Notes under the pieces: generated by a model
Seen by the model: the letters and a program-made list of their open reading frames with translations, nothing else
The model's database searches: none
What the model was told of the DNA's origin: nothing
DNA from: Bradyrhizobium sp. KBS0727
GTDB lineage: Bacteria; Pseudomonadota; Alphaproteobacteria; Rhizobiales; Xanthobacteraceae
Reading direction: 5' to 3'
Length of the DNA: 64,000 nucleotides
NCBI RefSeq assembly: GCF_005937885.2
Contig: NZ_CP042176.1
Span: forward strand, 4,211,501-4,275,500
Shown: piece after piece, positions 16,170 through 25,193 of the stretch
Position numbering within the stretch: the stretch's first letter is position 1
How the letters are laid out: the number at the start of each line of letters is the position of its first letter
Translations under genes and position numbers: made by a program

Positions 16170-16958
16170 CTACAAATTATCTATTTCCGACGGCTCGAAC
16201 CAGTTCGTCAGCGACAGCCCGCCGTCGACCACGATCGCGGCGCCGGTGACGTAGGCCGAGATCCGGTTCGACAGCACCGCGAGCGCCATCGGCGCCAGGT
16301 CTTCGGCAGCTCCAAGACGGCCGAGCGGAATGTGCCGGGCGAGCTTGGGATCGGCGACGAAGCCGCCGGCTGCGATGGCGCCGGGTACCAGCGCGTTGAC
16401 GCGGATGCCGTAGCGGCCGAATGTCTTGGCCAGTTCTCGCACCAGCATCGCAAGCCCGGCTTTCGCGGTGGAATAATGCGGCAGGTTGCGCGGCGTGCCG
16501 GCATGCAGCGAGGTCAGCAACAGGAACGATCCGCCCGCCTGATCCGCGATCAGTTTCCGCGCCAGCCCACGGGCGAGGTGAAAGCCCGCCTCGAGATTGA
16601 CCGCATGCATCTGCGCCCAGGTTTCGGTCGTGACCGCCATCGCATGATCGGCCTCGCGCCGCGGCGGCGAGGCTGAGTGCACGAAATGCGTCACCCGTCC
16701 GACCGAGGCTTCAGCATGCGCCAGCAGCGCATCGCGGGCCGCGGCATTGGCGAGGTCGCCGACCCATGCGGCTGCAAGTTCAGGCCGCGGCGTGGATTTC
16801 ACCGCCGCCGTCACCGTATCCTCGTTGACGTCGGCGAATACGGTTCGCACGCCCTCGCCGATCAGCGCCTGTGCGATCGCGCGACCGATGCCGTTGCCGG
16901 CGCCGGTAACCAGCGCCGCCTCGCGCGCGGGATCGAAGGGCATGTCGAAAAGGCTCAT
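16170..16958 (-). CDS. SDR-family oxidoreductase
   Basis: This 262-residue short-chain dehydrogenase has TGAGNGIG, an altered NNAG equivalent (VHSASPP), and the catalytic Ser (LLTSLHAG) with YSTAK. The ATG at 16958 is eight bases after GAGGAG; a longer open frame to 17021 lacks family similarity. The cofactor is probably NAD(P)H, and the substrate is unknown. It converges on the exported duplicated-domain protein with only 11 bases between stops. Confidence 0.9.
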   Translation of the reverse strand: MSLFDMPFDPAREAALVTGAGNGIGRAIAQALIGEGVRTVFADVNEDTVTAAVKSTPRPELAAAWVGDLANAAARDALLAHAEASVGRVTHFVHSASPPRREADHAMAVTTETWAQMHAVNLEAGFHLARGLARKLIADQAGGSFLLLTSLHAGTPRNLPHYSTAKAGLAMLVRELAKTFGRYGIRVNALVPGAIAAGGFVADPKLARHIPLGRLGAAEDLAPMALAVLSNRISAYVTGAAIVVDGGLSLTNWFEPSEIDNL

Positions 16959-17052
16959 GGTGGCAAGCTCCTCGGGTATCTCGTTATGGCCCTGAACCCT
17001 ACCGCCTGTGGGTGCGACCAACCATGGACGATTTCGATCAACAGACAGTCCG

Positions 17053-17319
17053 ATGCCCTCCTTGCTCTATACCGCGCTCTTCGAAGCCCTCGGTGCCGTC
17101 GCCCTCTGGACGATGGTCACCGATATCAGGGCCGGCAGCACGACCAACCGCGGCATGACCATCGATGCCAAGGAAAATCCCGGCGGATTTTACCTCATCA
17201 TGTTCGCCAAAGGCGCCTTCGCCTGTTTTGCCGCGGCCGTGCTGTTGCACACGCTAGGCCTGATCGGCGATCCCGTGACATGGATCCACCAGACGTTTCC
17301 GTTCCTGAAGGTCCGGTAG
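17053..17319 (+). CDS. Small membrane protein, unknown function
   Basis: This 88-residue protein has two hydrophobic helices, about residues 3-22 (LLYTALFEALGAVALWTMV) and 48-70 (IMFAKGAFACFAAAVLLHTLGL), separated by a polar loop with DIRAGSTTNRG. It would sit in the inner membrane. No family is recognised. It is divergent from the SDR gene at 16958 with 94 bases between. Confidence 0.65.
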   Translation: MPSLLYTALFEALGAVALWTMVTDIRAGSTTNRGMTIDAKENPGGFYLIMFAKGAFACFAAAVLLHTLGLIGDPVTWIHQTFPFLKVR

Positions 17320-17456
17320 CCGATCACCGGTTTGACCGACCGCCCCCGCATCGCCCTTGCGCTGGATCAATACGGCGCAACGCCCGCATCGACAGGTTGC
17401 TTTCGCCCGGCAGGAAATCGGCCTATTGTCGTGCCTGCAACCGGCGGGGCTATCCC

Positions 17457-17891
17457 ATGCGAACCCGCGTTCGAAAGTTTGCCCACGTTCTGGAACGCCT
17501 TGGCCTTGCCATGGCCGGAGCGGCAAGCGGGTTGTTTGTGTCGGCGCTGGTGGGAACGAGCATCGCGCTGTTCACGTCCCAAGCCTTCCTGCTCCTGATG
17601 ATGCTCGGCGGCGCCGTCGGATTCTATCTCGGTATCGACACCCCGCCGCTGCGCTTCAACGCCACGAGCGCCCAGCCCGCGGACGGCCATTGGATCGGCA
17701 AGATCGACACCCCGGAATTCCTCAGCGCGGTCGGCACCTTCCTCGCGGCGTTCTCGGCCTTCGCTTCCGTCGGCGTGATCGTGCTTCGCCACGATCCGCA
17801 TGTCGCCTGGACCTGGATGATCATGGCCGGATGGTGCGTCGGCGTCGTCATGCAGACCGTCGCCGGCGCGATTGCGCGCACGCGGCGATGA
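17457..17891 (+). CDS. Four-helix membrane protein, unknown function
   Basis: This 144-residue protein has about four transmembrane helices (approximately 19-38, 40-56, 83-104 and 113-135) and a basic N-terminus (MRTRVRKFAHVLERLG). The start is the ATG at 17457; an open frame extends far upstream but reads as non-coding. No motif points to a function. It follows another small membrane protein on the same strand by 137 bases. Confidence 0.7.
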   Translation: MRTRVRKFAHVLERLGLAMAGAASGLFVSALVGTSIALFTSQAFLLLMMLGGAVGFYLGIDTPPLRFNATSAQPADGHWIGKIDTPEFLSAVGTFLAAFSAFASVGVIVLRHDPHVAWTWMIMAGWCVGVVMQTVAGAIARTRR

Positions 17892-18019
17892 GGCAGGTTG
17901 GAACCGGCGCGCGTTCGCAGATCGTTAAGCAAATCTCGGCGCGACGCGCCTGCCATCAAACAAATTCCACAATTTTTTCTAGGAAGAGAAGTTCGCATCA
18001 TTCAACAAGGAGAACTTCC

Positions 18020-18262
18020 ATGCGGTTTGGTCACGCCCTCTTCATCGCGGCAACGGCCGGCCTTCTCACGCTGGCGGCTCCGACGCTGGCCCGGAATACC
18101 GATGCGCAAAAAACCGCCGAGCAGCCGGCGTCGTCGTCGTGTCACGCCTATCAGATGGCTGCCGATGGGCAGTGGACAACCGTGCCCTGCCAGGAGACGG
18201 GTTCCACAGGCCAGACGCAGCACAAATCCGCGCCGAAGAGCGCTGACGAAGAGACGCACTGA
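18020..18262 (+). CDS. Small exported protein, unknown function
   Basis: This 80-residue protein has an AAGGAGAA ribosome site and a signal peptide (MRFGHALFIAATAGLLTLAA). The mature part of about 55 residues is polar and Ser/Gln/Thr-rich, with two cysteines (SSCHAYQ and VPCQE) that could form a disulfide in the periplasm. No family is recognised. Confidence 0.7.
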   Translation: MRFGHALFIAATAGLLTLAAPTLARNTDAQKTAEQPASSSCHAYQMAADGQWTTVPCQETGSTGQTQHKSAPKSADEETH

Positions 18263-18278
18263 AGCGCGGGAAACACAC

Positions 18279-18353
18279 CCCGGAGAATCTCGGGATTCCC
18301 CGATGCGCAATTGCGCATCTGAGGTCTGGTCCTTCGGACCATCCCGAAATGAC
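18279..18353. repeat. GTCATTCCGGGATGG repeat, truncated inverted copy
   Basis: On the minus strand this reads GTCATTTCGGGATGGTCCG and continues through the TGCGCAATTGCGCA palindrome to GGGGAATCCCGAGATTC. The right-hand end seen in the full copies is missing. It lies between a small exported-protein gene and the chemoreceptor gene. Confidence 0.8.
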
Positions 18354-18473
18354 AACCCAACGTCATTGCAATGACAGACACCAACCCCGCCGCTGATCGT
18401 AAACCCCGGATTAATTCACACCACCTATGATGGCCATCCGCGCTTCCCCACTATCGCAAATGGCCCAAATCCC

Positions 18474-20558
18474 ATGAAAATCGGCACGCTCCTCACCGCC
18501 GCCATCGTTTCGCTTTCCGCCGTCGGCGGCGGCCTCGCCGTCTACGTGGCGGTCACCAAGTACCAGACGATGGACAAGGTCTCGGTCGCGCAGAGCCGGC
18601 TCGCGGTGGTACGGGCGGTCGGCGAGATCCCGCGCTACATGAACCCCGAGCGCGGCTTTGCCACCAACATCCTGCTCGGACCCGCGACGATCGATCAAAA
18701 GCTGCGCACCGAGCTGAACGACAAGTATCGCAGGGATACCGACGGCGCGCTGGCGAAGATGAACCAGATCCGCAGCACCCTGCCTGGCGCGCTCGACGAC
18801 AGCGCGGCCATCGGCGGCGCGATCGACGCGCTGAACGCCCAGTTTGCGGCGCTGCGCAGCGCCATCGACAAGGCCCTCGATGGCCCGGCCGAGCCGCGCA
18901 AGGATGCCTCGAAAAAGATCGTCGCCGACAATGCCGTCTTCAACACCGCCGTGACCAAACTGCTCGACGCGCAGGTCCGCAAGATCGCCCAGCTCGACGG
19001 CGACGCCTACCGGCAGGCAAGCTACGCCAACATCGCATGGACGCTGCGCGACGTCGGCGGCTACAATGCCAGCCTGCACAAGAACCTGGTCGGCGCCAAG
19101 CGCGCGGCAACCGAAGCCGAAAAGCTGGATTTGAGCCGGTCGCAGGGCCGCAACGACCAGATCCTGATGTCGCTACAGGAGCTGCGCGGCAATCCCGCCA
19201 CCCCGGTCAATGTGGCGGCAGCGCTCGTCAAGCTGAACGAGGACTATGTCGAACGCTTCGGCAAGGAACTGAGGCTCGCCAAGGAAGGCGCGATCAGCGG
19301 CAAATACGAACACGATCTCGACACCTATTTCGCGGAAACGCAGCTCGGCCTCGCCGCCATCATCACGGTGCGCGACGCCTTCTACGACAATGCCGAACAG
19401 ATCCTCGGCGCGGCCTGGTCCTCCGCGCGCTTCAGTTTCATGATCGCGCTGGCAGGCCTGATTGCCGTCATCGCTGCAAGCGCCGGCATGATCGTGATGG
19501 TCCGCCGCCGCGTCTGCAAGCCGATCGTCGACCTCACCGGCACCATGACGCGACTCGCCAGCGGCAACGTCTCCGACGAGATTTCGGGCGCCGACCGCGG
19601 CGACGAAATCGGTGCGATGGCCGCGGCCGTCAAGGTCTTCAAGGACAACATGATCGAGGCCGAACGTCTCGCCGCCGAGAAGGCCGCCGAGAGCGACGGC
19701 AAGATGCGGCGCGCGCAGGTGCTCGACCAACTGACCCGCGCGTTCGAAGCCAAGGTGACCGAACTCGTCGGCGGGCTGTCGGCCGCCTCCTCCGTGATGG
19801 AAGACACCGCGCAGTCGATGTCGACGACCGCGACCGCGACCAACCGCCAGGCGGCCGTCGTCGCCGCGGCCTCGACCCAGACCTCGACCAACGTCCAGAC
19901 GGTGGCGAGCGCCACCGAGGAACTCACCTCCTCGATCTCCGAGATCGGCCGCCAGGTCGCGCAGTCCACCGAGATCGCTGCGCGCGCGGTCGAGAATGCC
20001 CGCCGTACCGGCGATACCGCGCGCTCGCTCGCCGAAGGTGCGCAGAAGATCGGCGACGTCGTGACGCTGATCCAGAGCATCGCGGCGCAGACCAACCTGC
20101 TGGCGCTGAATGCGACCATCGAGGCCGCGCGCGCCGGCGAAGCCGGGCGCGGCTTTGCGGTGGTGGCGTCCGAAGTCAAATCGCTGGCCGGCCAGACCGC
20201 GAAGGCGACCACCGAAATCTCGGAGCAGATCGCAGCTATTCAGTCGGCGAGCGACGAGACGGTGACGGCGATTCAGAACGTCGCCAATGTGATCGGCGAG
20301 ATCGACCAGATCGGCACCGCGATTGCGGCTGCAATCGAGGAACAGGGCTCGGCGACCAAGGAAATCTCCCGCAGCGTCCAGGAAGCCGCGCGCGGCACCA
20401 GCGAGGTCAATTCCAACATCGCGGGCGTGCAGAAGGCGGCCGACGAGACCGGCTCGGCGGCCCAGCAGGTGCTGGGAGCAGCCGAGCAATTGTCGTCGCA
20501 GTCCAAGGAATTGGCCGGACAGGTCAACCGGTTCCTGTCGGAGGTCCGCGCCGCCTAG
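18474..20558 (+). CDS. Methyl-accepting chemotaxis protein
   Basis: This 694-residue transmembrane chemoreceptor has TM1 at about residues 6-28, a helical periplasmic sensor of about 285 residues, TM2 at about 318-342 followed by RRRV and a HAMP domain, and a long cytoplasmic signalling coiled coil. The hairpin tip is present (AAQTNLLALNATIEAARAGE and GRGFAVVASEV), which binds CheA/CheW. The C-terminus (NRFLSEVRAA) lacks a CheR/CheB-tethering pentapeptide. The ligand is unknown. It is monocistronic and converges on the acyl-CoA dehydrogenase. Confidence 0.95.
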   Translation: MKIGTLLTAAIVSLSAVGGGLAVYVAVTKYQTMDKVSVAQSRLAVVRAVGEIPRYMNPERGFATNILLGPATIDQKLRTELNDKYRRDTDGALAKMNQIRSTLPGALDDSAAIGGAIDALNAQFAALRSAIDKALDGPAEPRKDASKKIVADNAVFNTAVTKLLDAQVRKIAQLDGDAYRQASYANIAWTLRDVGGYNASLHKNLVGAKRAATEAEKLDLSRSQGRNDQILMSLQELRGNPATPVNVAAALVKLNEDYVERFGKELRLAKEGAISGKYEHDLDTYFAETQLGLAAIITVRDAFYDNAEQILGAAWSSARFSFMIALAGLIAVIAASAGMIVMVRRRVCKPIVDLTGTMTRLASGNVSDEISGADRGDEIGAMAAAVKVFKDNMIEAERLAAEKAAESDGKMRRAQVLDQLTRAFEAKVTELVGGLSAASSVMEDTAQSMSTTATATNRQAAVVAAASTQTSTNVQTVASATEELTSSISEIGRQVAQSTEIAARAVENARRTGDTARSLAEGAQKIGDVVTLIQSIAAQTNLLALNATIEAARAGEAGRGFAVVASEVKSLAGQTAKATTEISEQIAAIQSASDETVTAIQNVANVIGEIDQIGTAIAAAIEEQGSATKEISRSVQEAARGTSEVNSNIAGVQKAADETGSAAQQVLGAAEQLSSQSKELAGQVNRFLSEVRAA

Positions 20559-20582
20559 GTTGACGGTGCGGTTCGGGCAGCG

Positions 20583-21743
20583 CTATCCGCGCAGTCCGAG
20601 CACCCGGCGCGCAATCGACTGGCGATGGACCTCGCTCGGCCCCTCGTACATCCGCATCACCCGCGCCTTCTGCCATAGCGCGCTGAGCGGCAATTCCAGC
20701 GTCATGCCGAGCGCGCCGAGCGTCTGCATGGCGTGATCGCAGGCCTCATAGGCCATCTCGGTCGCGAACACCTTAATCATCGAGGCCTCCTGCTTGACCT
20801 CCTCGCCGCGATCGGTCTTGTCGGCGGCGTCCTGCACCATCAGCCGGCAGGCGTGCATGCGGGTCGAGATATCCGCGACCCACCACTGGATCGCCTGGCG
20901 ATCGGCGAGCTTGATGCCGAACGTCTCGCGTTGCTTGGCGTGCTCGCACAGCATGTCGCAGGCCCGCCGCGCAATGCCGATGCAGGTCGATCCCATTTCG
21001 AGCCGCCGCGTGCGCAGCCTCAACTGCATCGGCGCATAGCCCTTGCCGATTTCGCCGAGCACGGAATCGACCGGGATCCGGCAATCCTCGAACACGATCT
21101 CGTAGGTCGAGCCGCCGCCGATCATCGGGATCTCACGCTCGATGATGAACCCGGGCGTCTCCTTCTCGACGATGAAGGAGGTAATGCCGCCCTGCCGTGC
21201 GTCGTTGCCGACGCGGGCCATGACGATGATGAAATCAGCGGCGCGGGCGTTGCTGATCCATATCTTGCGGCCGTTCAAGACCCACTGATCGCCGTCGCGC
21301 ACCGCGCGCGTCTTCATCGCGGCCGGATCGCCGCCGGCGCCCGGCTCGGAAATCGCGATCGCCGACACCATGCGCCCTTCGATATAGGGCTGCATGTAGC
21401 GCTGCTTCTGCGCCGCGGTGCCGACCGCCTGCAGCATGCGCAGGTTCGGCGAGTCCGGCGGCAGAATGAACGGCACGCAGGTCCGGCCCAACTCCTCGTG
21501 GACCGCCGCCATGGTGCGGGCCGGCAGGTCGTGGCCGCCGAGGTCCTCGGGCGCATCCAGGCCCCACAATCCCAGCTCCTTCGAGACCGTGCGCAACCGC
21601 TGCCAATGCGCGTCCGTCAGTCCCTCGTGACCGCCGCCCGGCAATTTGGACTTCAGGTAATGCGGTTCGAGAGGAATGAGTTCGCGATCCACGAATCTTG
21701 CGACCGTGTCGCGGATCATGGCGGTCTCTTCATGGGTGGTCAT
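20583..21743 (-). CDS. Acyl-CoA dehydrogenase family protein
   Basis: This 386-residue FAD enzyme would oxidise an acyl-CoA to the enoyl-CoA and pass electrons to ETF. The family signatures AISEPGAGGDPAAMKT (flavin contact) and the C-terminal RMYEGPSEVHRQSIARR region, with its likely catalytic glutamate environment, are present. It is the last gene of a minus-strand cluster; the nitroreductase gene ends only 12 bases upstream of its start. The MTTHEETAMIRD start is typical. The chain-length or branched substrate is not evident. Confidence 0.93.
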   Translation of the reverse strand: MTTHEETAMIRDTVARFVDRELIPLEPHYLKSKLPGGGHEGLTDAHWQRLRTVSKELGLWGLDAPEDLGGHDLPARTMAAVHEELGRTCVPFILPPDSPNLRMLQAVGTAAQKQRYMQPYIEGRMVSAIAISEPGAGGDPAAMKTRAVRDGDQWVLNGRKIWISNARAADFIIVMARVGNDARQGGITSFIVEKETPGFIIEREIPMIGGGSTYEIVFEDCRIPVDSVLGEIGKGYAPMQLRLRTRRLEMGSTCIGIARRACDMLCEHAKQRETFGIKLADRQAIQWWVADISTRMHACRLMVQDAADKTDRGEEVKQEASMIKVFATEMAYEACDHAMQTLGALGMTLELPLSALWQKARVMRMYEGPSEVHRQSIARRVLGLRG

Positions 21744-21755
21744 CCGATCGGCCTC

Positions 21756-22442
21756 TCAGTCCGCAAACCCGACATAGCGCACGAAATCGCCGTTCGGCTC
21801 GCGGTCGGAGCGAACGGAATTGGCGGGAAAACTGTCGTCGGGATAGCCCATCGCGACGCAGGTCATGATGACCTCTTCCTCGGGAATGCCGGCGACCTCG
21901 CGCACGATATCCGAGCGGGTGATGCCCTGCCCGTTGATGACGCTGCCGAGTCCGCGGTCCCACGCGGCCAGCACCAGGCCATAGCAGAGCGCGCCGAGAT
22001 CGAAGTGGCACACCGCGCCAGGATCCAGGATGCGGTCGTAGGTCAGCACCAGCGAGACCGGCGCGTCGAACTGGCGGAAGCCGCGCAGCACCCAGTCCTG
22101 CCGCATCGGCTTGTCGTCGCGCGCGATCCCCATCACGGCGAAAAGCTTCTTGGCAACGTCCACCTGCCTGCCGCGATGAACGCCCTGATACTCGCCGTGG
22201 CTGATGATGTCGCGCTTCGGCTTGGCGCCGGCCATCATCTCTTCCATGTTGCGGCGGCGGACCTCCTCAAGCGGATCGCCGGTCAGCACGTGGATATGCC
22301 AGGGCTGGGTGTTCATCGACGACGGTGCGCGCTTGGCGACCTCGATCACCTCCTCGATGACGGCACGGGCCACCGGCTGCTTCTTGAAGCCGCGCACGCT
22401 CTTGCGCGTCTGCACCAGCGTTTCGAAATCCATTCGTTGCAT
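21756..22442 (-). CDS. Nitroreductase family protein
   Basis: This 228-residue FMN-binding oxidoreductase has the N-terminal TRKSVRGFKKQPV and APSSMNTQPWHI motifs that bind FMN, and the C-terminal GYPDDSFPAN region. The enzymes reduce nitro compounds, quinones or enones with NAD(P)H in the cytoplasm. The ATG at 22442 was chosen; a TTG at 22466 with GGGAGAG upstream is a possible alternative. It lies between the GMC oxidoreductase and acyl-CoA dehydrogenase in one probable operon. Confidence 0.92.
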   Translation of the reverse strand: MQRMDFETLVQTRKSVRGFKKQPVARAVIEEVIEVAKRAPSSMNTQPWHIHVLTGDPLEEVRRRNMEEMMAGAKPKRDIISHGEYQGVHRGRQVDVAKKLFAVMGIARDDKPMRQDWVLRGFRQFDAPVSLVLTYDRILDPGAVCHFDLGALCYGLVLAAWDRGLGSVINGQGITRSDIVREVAGIPEEEVIMTCVAMGYPDDSFPANSVRSDREPNGDFVRYVGFAD

Positions 22443-22487
22443 CTGCGAAGCTTCCCGCAATCCCAAGTCTCTCTCCCATCGCCGTTG

Positions 22488-24122
22488 TTACGCGGCGGCC
22501 TTGCGGGCCGCTGCCTGCGCCAGCACCATCTCAGCGCATTTTTCGCCGATCATGATGGCCGGCGCGTTGGTGTTGCCGCTGGTCAATGTCGGCATGATCG
22601 AGGCATCAGCCACGCGCAGGCCCTCGATCCCGTGCACCCGCAGTTCGCTGTTGACCACGGCCATCGGGTCGGAGCCCATCTTGCAGGTGCCGACGGGATG
22701 GTAGGTGGTCTCGGCGTTGTTGCGAACCCAGTCAAGCAATTCATCATCGCTCTGGAGCTTGACGCCGGGCGCAATCTCCTCGCCGGTGACCTCCTTGAGC
22801 GGCGACGTCGCCATCAGTTCGCGACCCTTGCGGATCACGGCGACGATGCCGGCGCGGTCATGCTCGGTGGAGAGGAAGTTGAAGCGGATCGCCGGTGGCT
22901 CGGCGGGGTCCGCCGATGTGACATGGATCGACCCGGTGCTCTCCGAGCGCAGCACGTTGGCGTTCATGGCAATGCCCTGCCGCCTGGCGATGCGACGCTG
23001 GCGGCCGACCATCTCATACAGGAACGGCAGGATCGATATCGTGGCGTCCGGCGTCTCCAGTCCCTCGCGGGTCCGGAAATACATCCGGATCGGCACAGCC
23101 GTCGAGGCCAGAAATCCGGTGCCGAACAACGCGTATTTCAGCGCCTCGCGCGCCAGCCGCCAGCCCCGCGCATTGTCGTTGAAGGTGAGGTTGCGCTCTT
23201 TGATGGCGAACTTGAGCCGCGGCGAATAATGATCGCGCAGATTCTCGCCGACGCCCGGCAACTCATGTACCGGCGTGATCCCGCGCGCGCGCAGCAATTC
23301 GCCCTGCCCGATGCCGGAGAGCTCCAGCAATTTCGGCGAGTTGATCGAGCCACCGCAGACGATCACCTCGCGCTCCGCCAGCGCCTGCCGGGAAACACCG
23401 TTCACCGAATAGCGCACGCCGGCGCAACGCTTGCCTTCGAGGACCAGCGCTTCCGCCATCGCACCCTGCTCGATGATCAGGTTCGGCCTTCCGCGCACGG
23501 GATCGAGATAGCAGACCGCCGTGCTCTGGCGCTTGCCGCCCGCGATCGTGACCTGCGACATGCCGACGCCTTCCTGGCTCTCCCCATTCAGGTCCGGATT
23601 GAACGGCAGGCCGATGCGGCCGGCGGCCTCGATGATCTTCTCCAGCAACGGCACCTCGTTGCGCGGCGTATCGGTCACCCGCAGCAGCCCGTTGCGGCCG
23701 CGATACTTGTCCGAGCCGCCCTCGTAACGTTCCATCTTCCGGAAGATCGGCAACACGTCCTGATAGCTCCAGCCGCGATTGCCGAGCTGGGCCCAGTGGT
23801 CGTAATCCTGCGCCTGGCCGCGCATATAGACCATGCCGTTGATCGAGCTCGATCCGCCCATCATCTTGCCACGCGGCACGTCGATGCGGCGTCCGCCCGA
23901 ACCCTCGTCGGGTTCGGACTTGTAGCACCAGTTCACCGCGGGATCGTCGATCATCTTGGAGGTGCCGACCGGTACCCGCGACCAGAAATGGTTCGATCCC
24001 CTGGTGCCCGCTTCCAGCAGCAGCACGCGATAGGCGCCGCTCTCGCTCAGCCGGCTTGCGACCACCGCGCCGGCCGAACCCGCGCCGACCACGATATAGT
24101 CATAGGCGGCGTTATCAGGCAT
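22488..24122 (-). CDS. GMC-family FAD-dependent alcohol oxidoreductase
   Basis: This 544-residue protein has the Rossmann FAD motif VVGAGSAGAVVASRLSE at the N-terminus, the GMC signatures RGKMMGGSSSINGMVYMRG and GGSINSPKLLELSGIG, and the C-terminal catalytic region TYHPVGTCKMG...SNTNAP-type. It belongs with choline dehydrogenase and AlkJ-type alcohol dehydrogenases, which oxidise primary alcohols and donate electrons to the respiratory chain. It starts at the ATG at 24122; the open frame upstream to 24251 is non-homologous. In context it may supply an aldehyde or acid to the acyl-CoA dehydrogenase next door. Confidence 0.94.
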   Translation of the reverse strand: MPDNAAYDYIVVGAGSAGAVVASRLSESGAYRVLLLEAGTRGSNHFWSRVPVGTSKMIDDPAVNWCYKSEPDEGSGGRRIDVPRGKMMGGSSSINGMVYMRGQAQDYDHWAQLGNRGWSYQDVLPIFRKMERYEGGSDKYRGRNGLLRVTDTPRNEVPLLEKIIEAAGRIGLPFNPDLNGESQEGVGMSQVTIAGGKRQSTAVCYLDPVRGRPNLIIEQGAMAEALVLEGKRCAGVRYSVNGVSRQALAEREVIVCGGSINSPKLLELSGIGQGELLRARGITPVHELPGVGENLRDHYSPRLKFAIKERNLTFNDNARGWRLAREALKYALFGTGFLASTAVPIRMYFRTREGLETPDATISILPFLYEMVGRQRRIARRQGIAMNANVLRSESTGSIHVTSADPAEPPAIRFNFLSTEHDRAGIVAVIRKGRELMATSPLKEVTGEEIAPGVKLQSDDELLDWVRNNAETTYHPVGTCKMGSDPMAVVNSELRVHGIEGLRVADASIMPTLTSGNTNAPAIMIGEKCAEMVLAQAAARKAAA

Positions 24123-24213
24123 GGCACGGTCATCCTCTTGTTGACGGCGGGATTTCGATCGCGGCAGGAAACCAGCGCGCGGACGCGATGGCAAGGGGTG
24201 CGCACCTCGCCTG

Positions 24214-25089
24214 CTAGTCACGCTTGAAACGGTAGTCGAAACCATCGCCATCCGCGGTGATCAGGCCGACCGTCGGCGCCGGAAAGTGAATCGGCAGGAT
24301 CAGCGTGTCGGTGCCGGCAACGGAGGCAAAGAATTTCCGGCGCGAAACCGCCGATTGCCCGGGATCCCAGTCGGGCTTCGCCGACCAGTCCGGCTCGCGG
24401 CACTGGATTGCGTGATGCATGAGATCGCCGGCCACCACCGCGCGCTTTCCCTTCGAGAAGATGTTGATGCAGCAATGGCAAGGCGAATGCCCCGGTGTCC
24501 GCGTCAGCGTAACGGTATCGTCGAGCGCATAGTCGTCGTCGACCAGCACCGCCTGCCCCGCTTCCACGATCGGCAGGCAATTGTCGCGGAACACCGTGCC
24601 CGGCGGGTTCGCGCCCTTGGCATTTTCCGCCTCCCACGCGGCATATTCCCGCTTGTGGAATATGTATTTCGCGTTGGGAAATGTCGGCACCCAGCGGCCG
24701 TCGCGCAGCGTCGTGTTCCAGCCGGTGTGGTCGATGTGCAGATGGGTGCAGAAGACGTAGTCGACCTGCTCAAAGCTGATACCGAGCGCGAACAACTCGT
24801 TGCGCCAGCGCTCCTTGCCCGGGAAATCGAACGGCGCCGGATGCCCCTTGTCCTCGCCGGTGCAGGTATCGACCAGGATGGTGTAACGCGGGGTGCGAAC
24901 CACAAAGGTCTGGTAGGTGATGAACATCTTGCCGGTAGCGAGGTCGAACATCTCCGGCTCCATGCCGGCGAGATGATGCTTGAATACCGCGTCGTCATAG
25001 GCCGGGAAGAAATCCTGCGGCCGCCGCCACGGCCCCTCGCGCTCGATCACCGCGTCGATGGTGATATCGCCGATCCGAAGTTGCTTCAT
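24214..25089 (-). CDS. Metallo-beta-lactamase-fold hydrolase
   Basis: This 291-residue protein has the zinc motif THLHIDHTGWN (H-x-H-x-D-H), a later TPGHSPCHCC histidine, an AGDLMHH aspartate and a C-terminal ILPIHFPAP histidine, so both metal sites look complete. Family members hydrolyse lactones, thioesters or similar bonds. The ATG at 25089 was chosen, giving MKQLRIGDITIDAVIE. It is upstream of the GMC oxidoreductase, with 91 bases between, and is the probable first gene of the catabolic cluster. Confidence 0.9.
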   Translation of the reverse strand: MKQLRIGDITIDAVIEREGPWRRPQDFFPAYDDAVFKHHLAGMEPEMFDLATGKMFITYQTFVVRTPRYTILVDTCTGEDKGHPAPFDFPGKERWRNELFALGISFEQVDYVFCTHLHIDHTGWNTTLRDGRWVPTFPNAKYIFHKREYAAWEAENAKGANPPGTVFRDNCLPIVEAGQAVLVDDDYALDDTVTLTRTPGHSPCHCCINIFSKGKRAVVAGDLMHHAIQCREPDWSAKPDWDPGQSAVSRRKFFASVAGTDTLILPIHFPAPTVGLITADGDGFDYRFKRD

Positions 25090-25193
25090 TACTGCTTCGC
25101 TCCCGCATTTTTGCCGGAGCGTATCGGGCGGCACGAACAGGTTCAAGCCGAGGGCAGCAATGCAAAATCGGCGATCGCGATCAGCGACCGAGA

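Noticed and set aside
20733..24227. Open frame of 1164 codons on the plus strand
   Set aside because: It lies antisense to three well-recognised genes (acyl-CoA dehydrogenase, nitroreductase, GMC oxidoreductase). High GC leaves antisense frames open, and the translation is His/Arg/Ala-rich with no motif.
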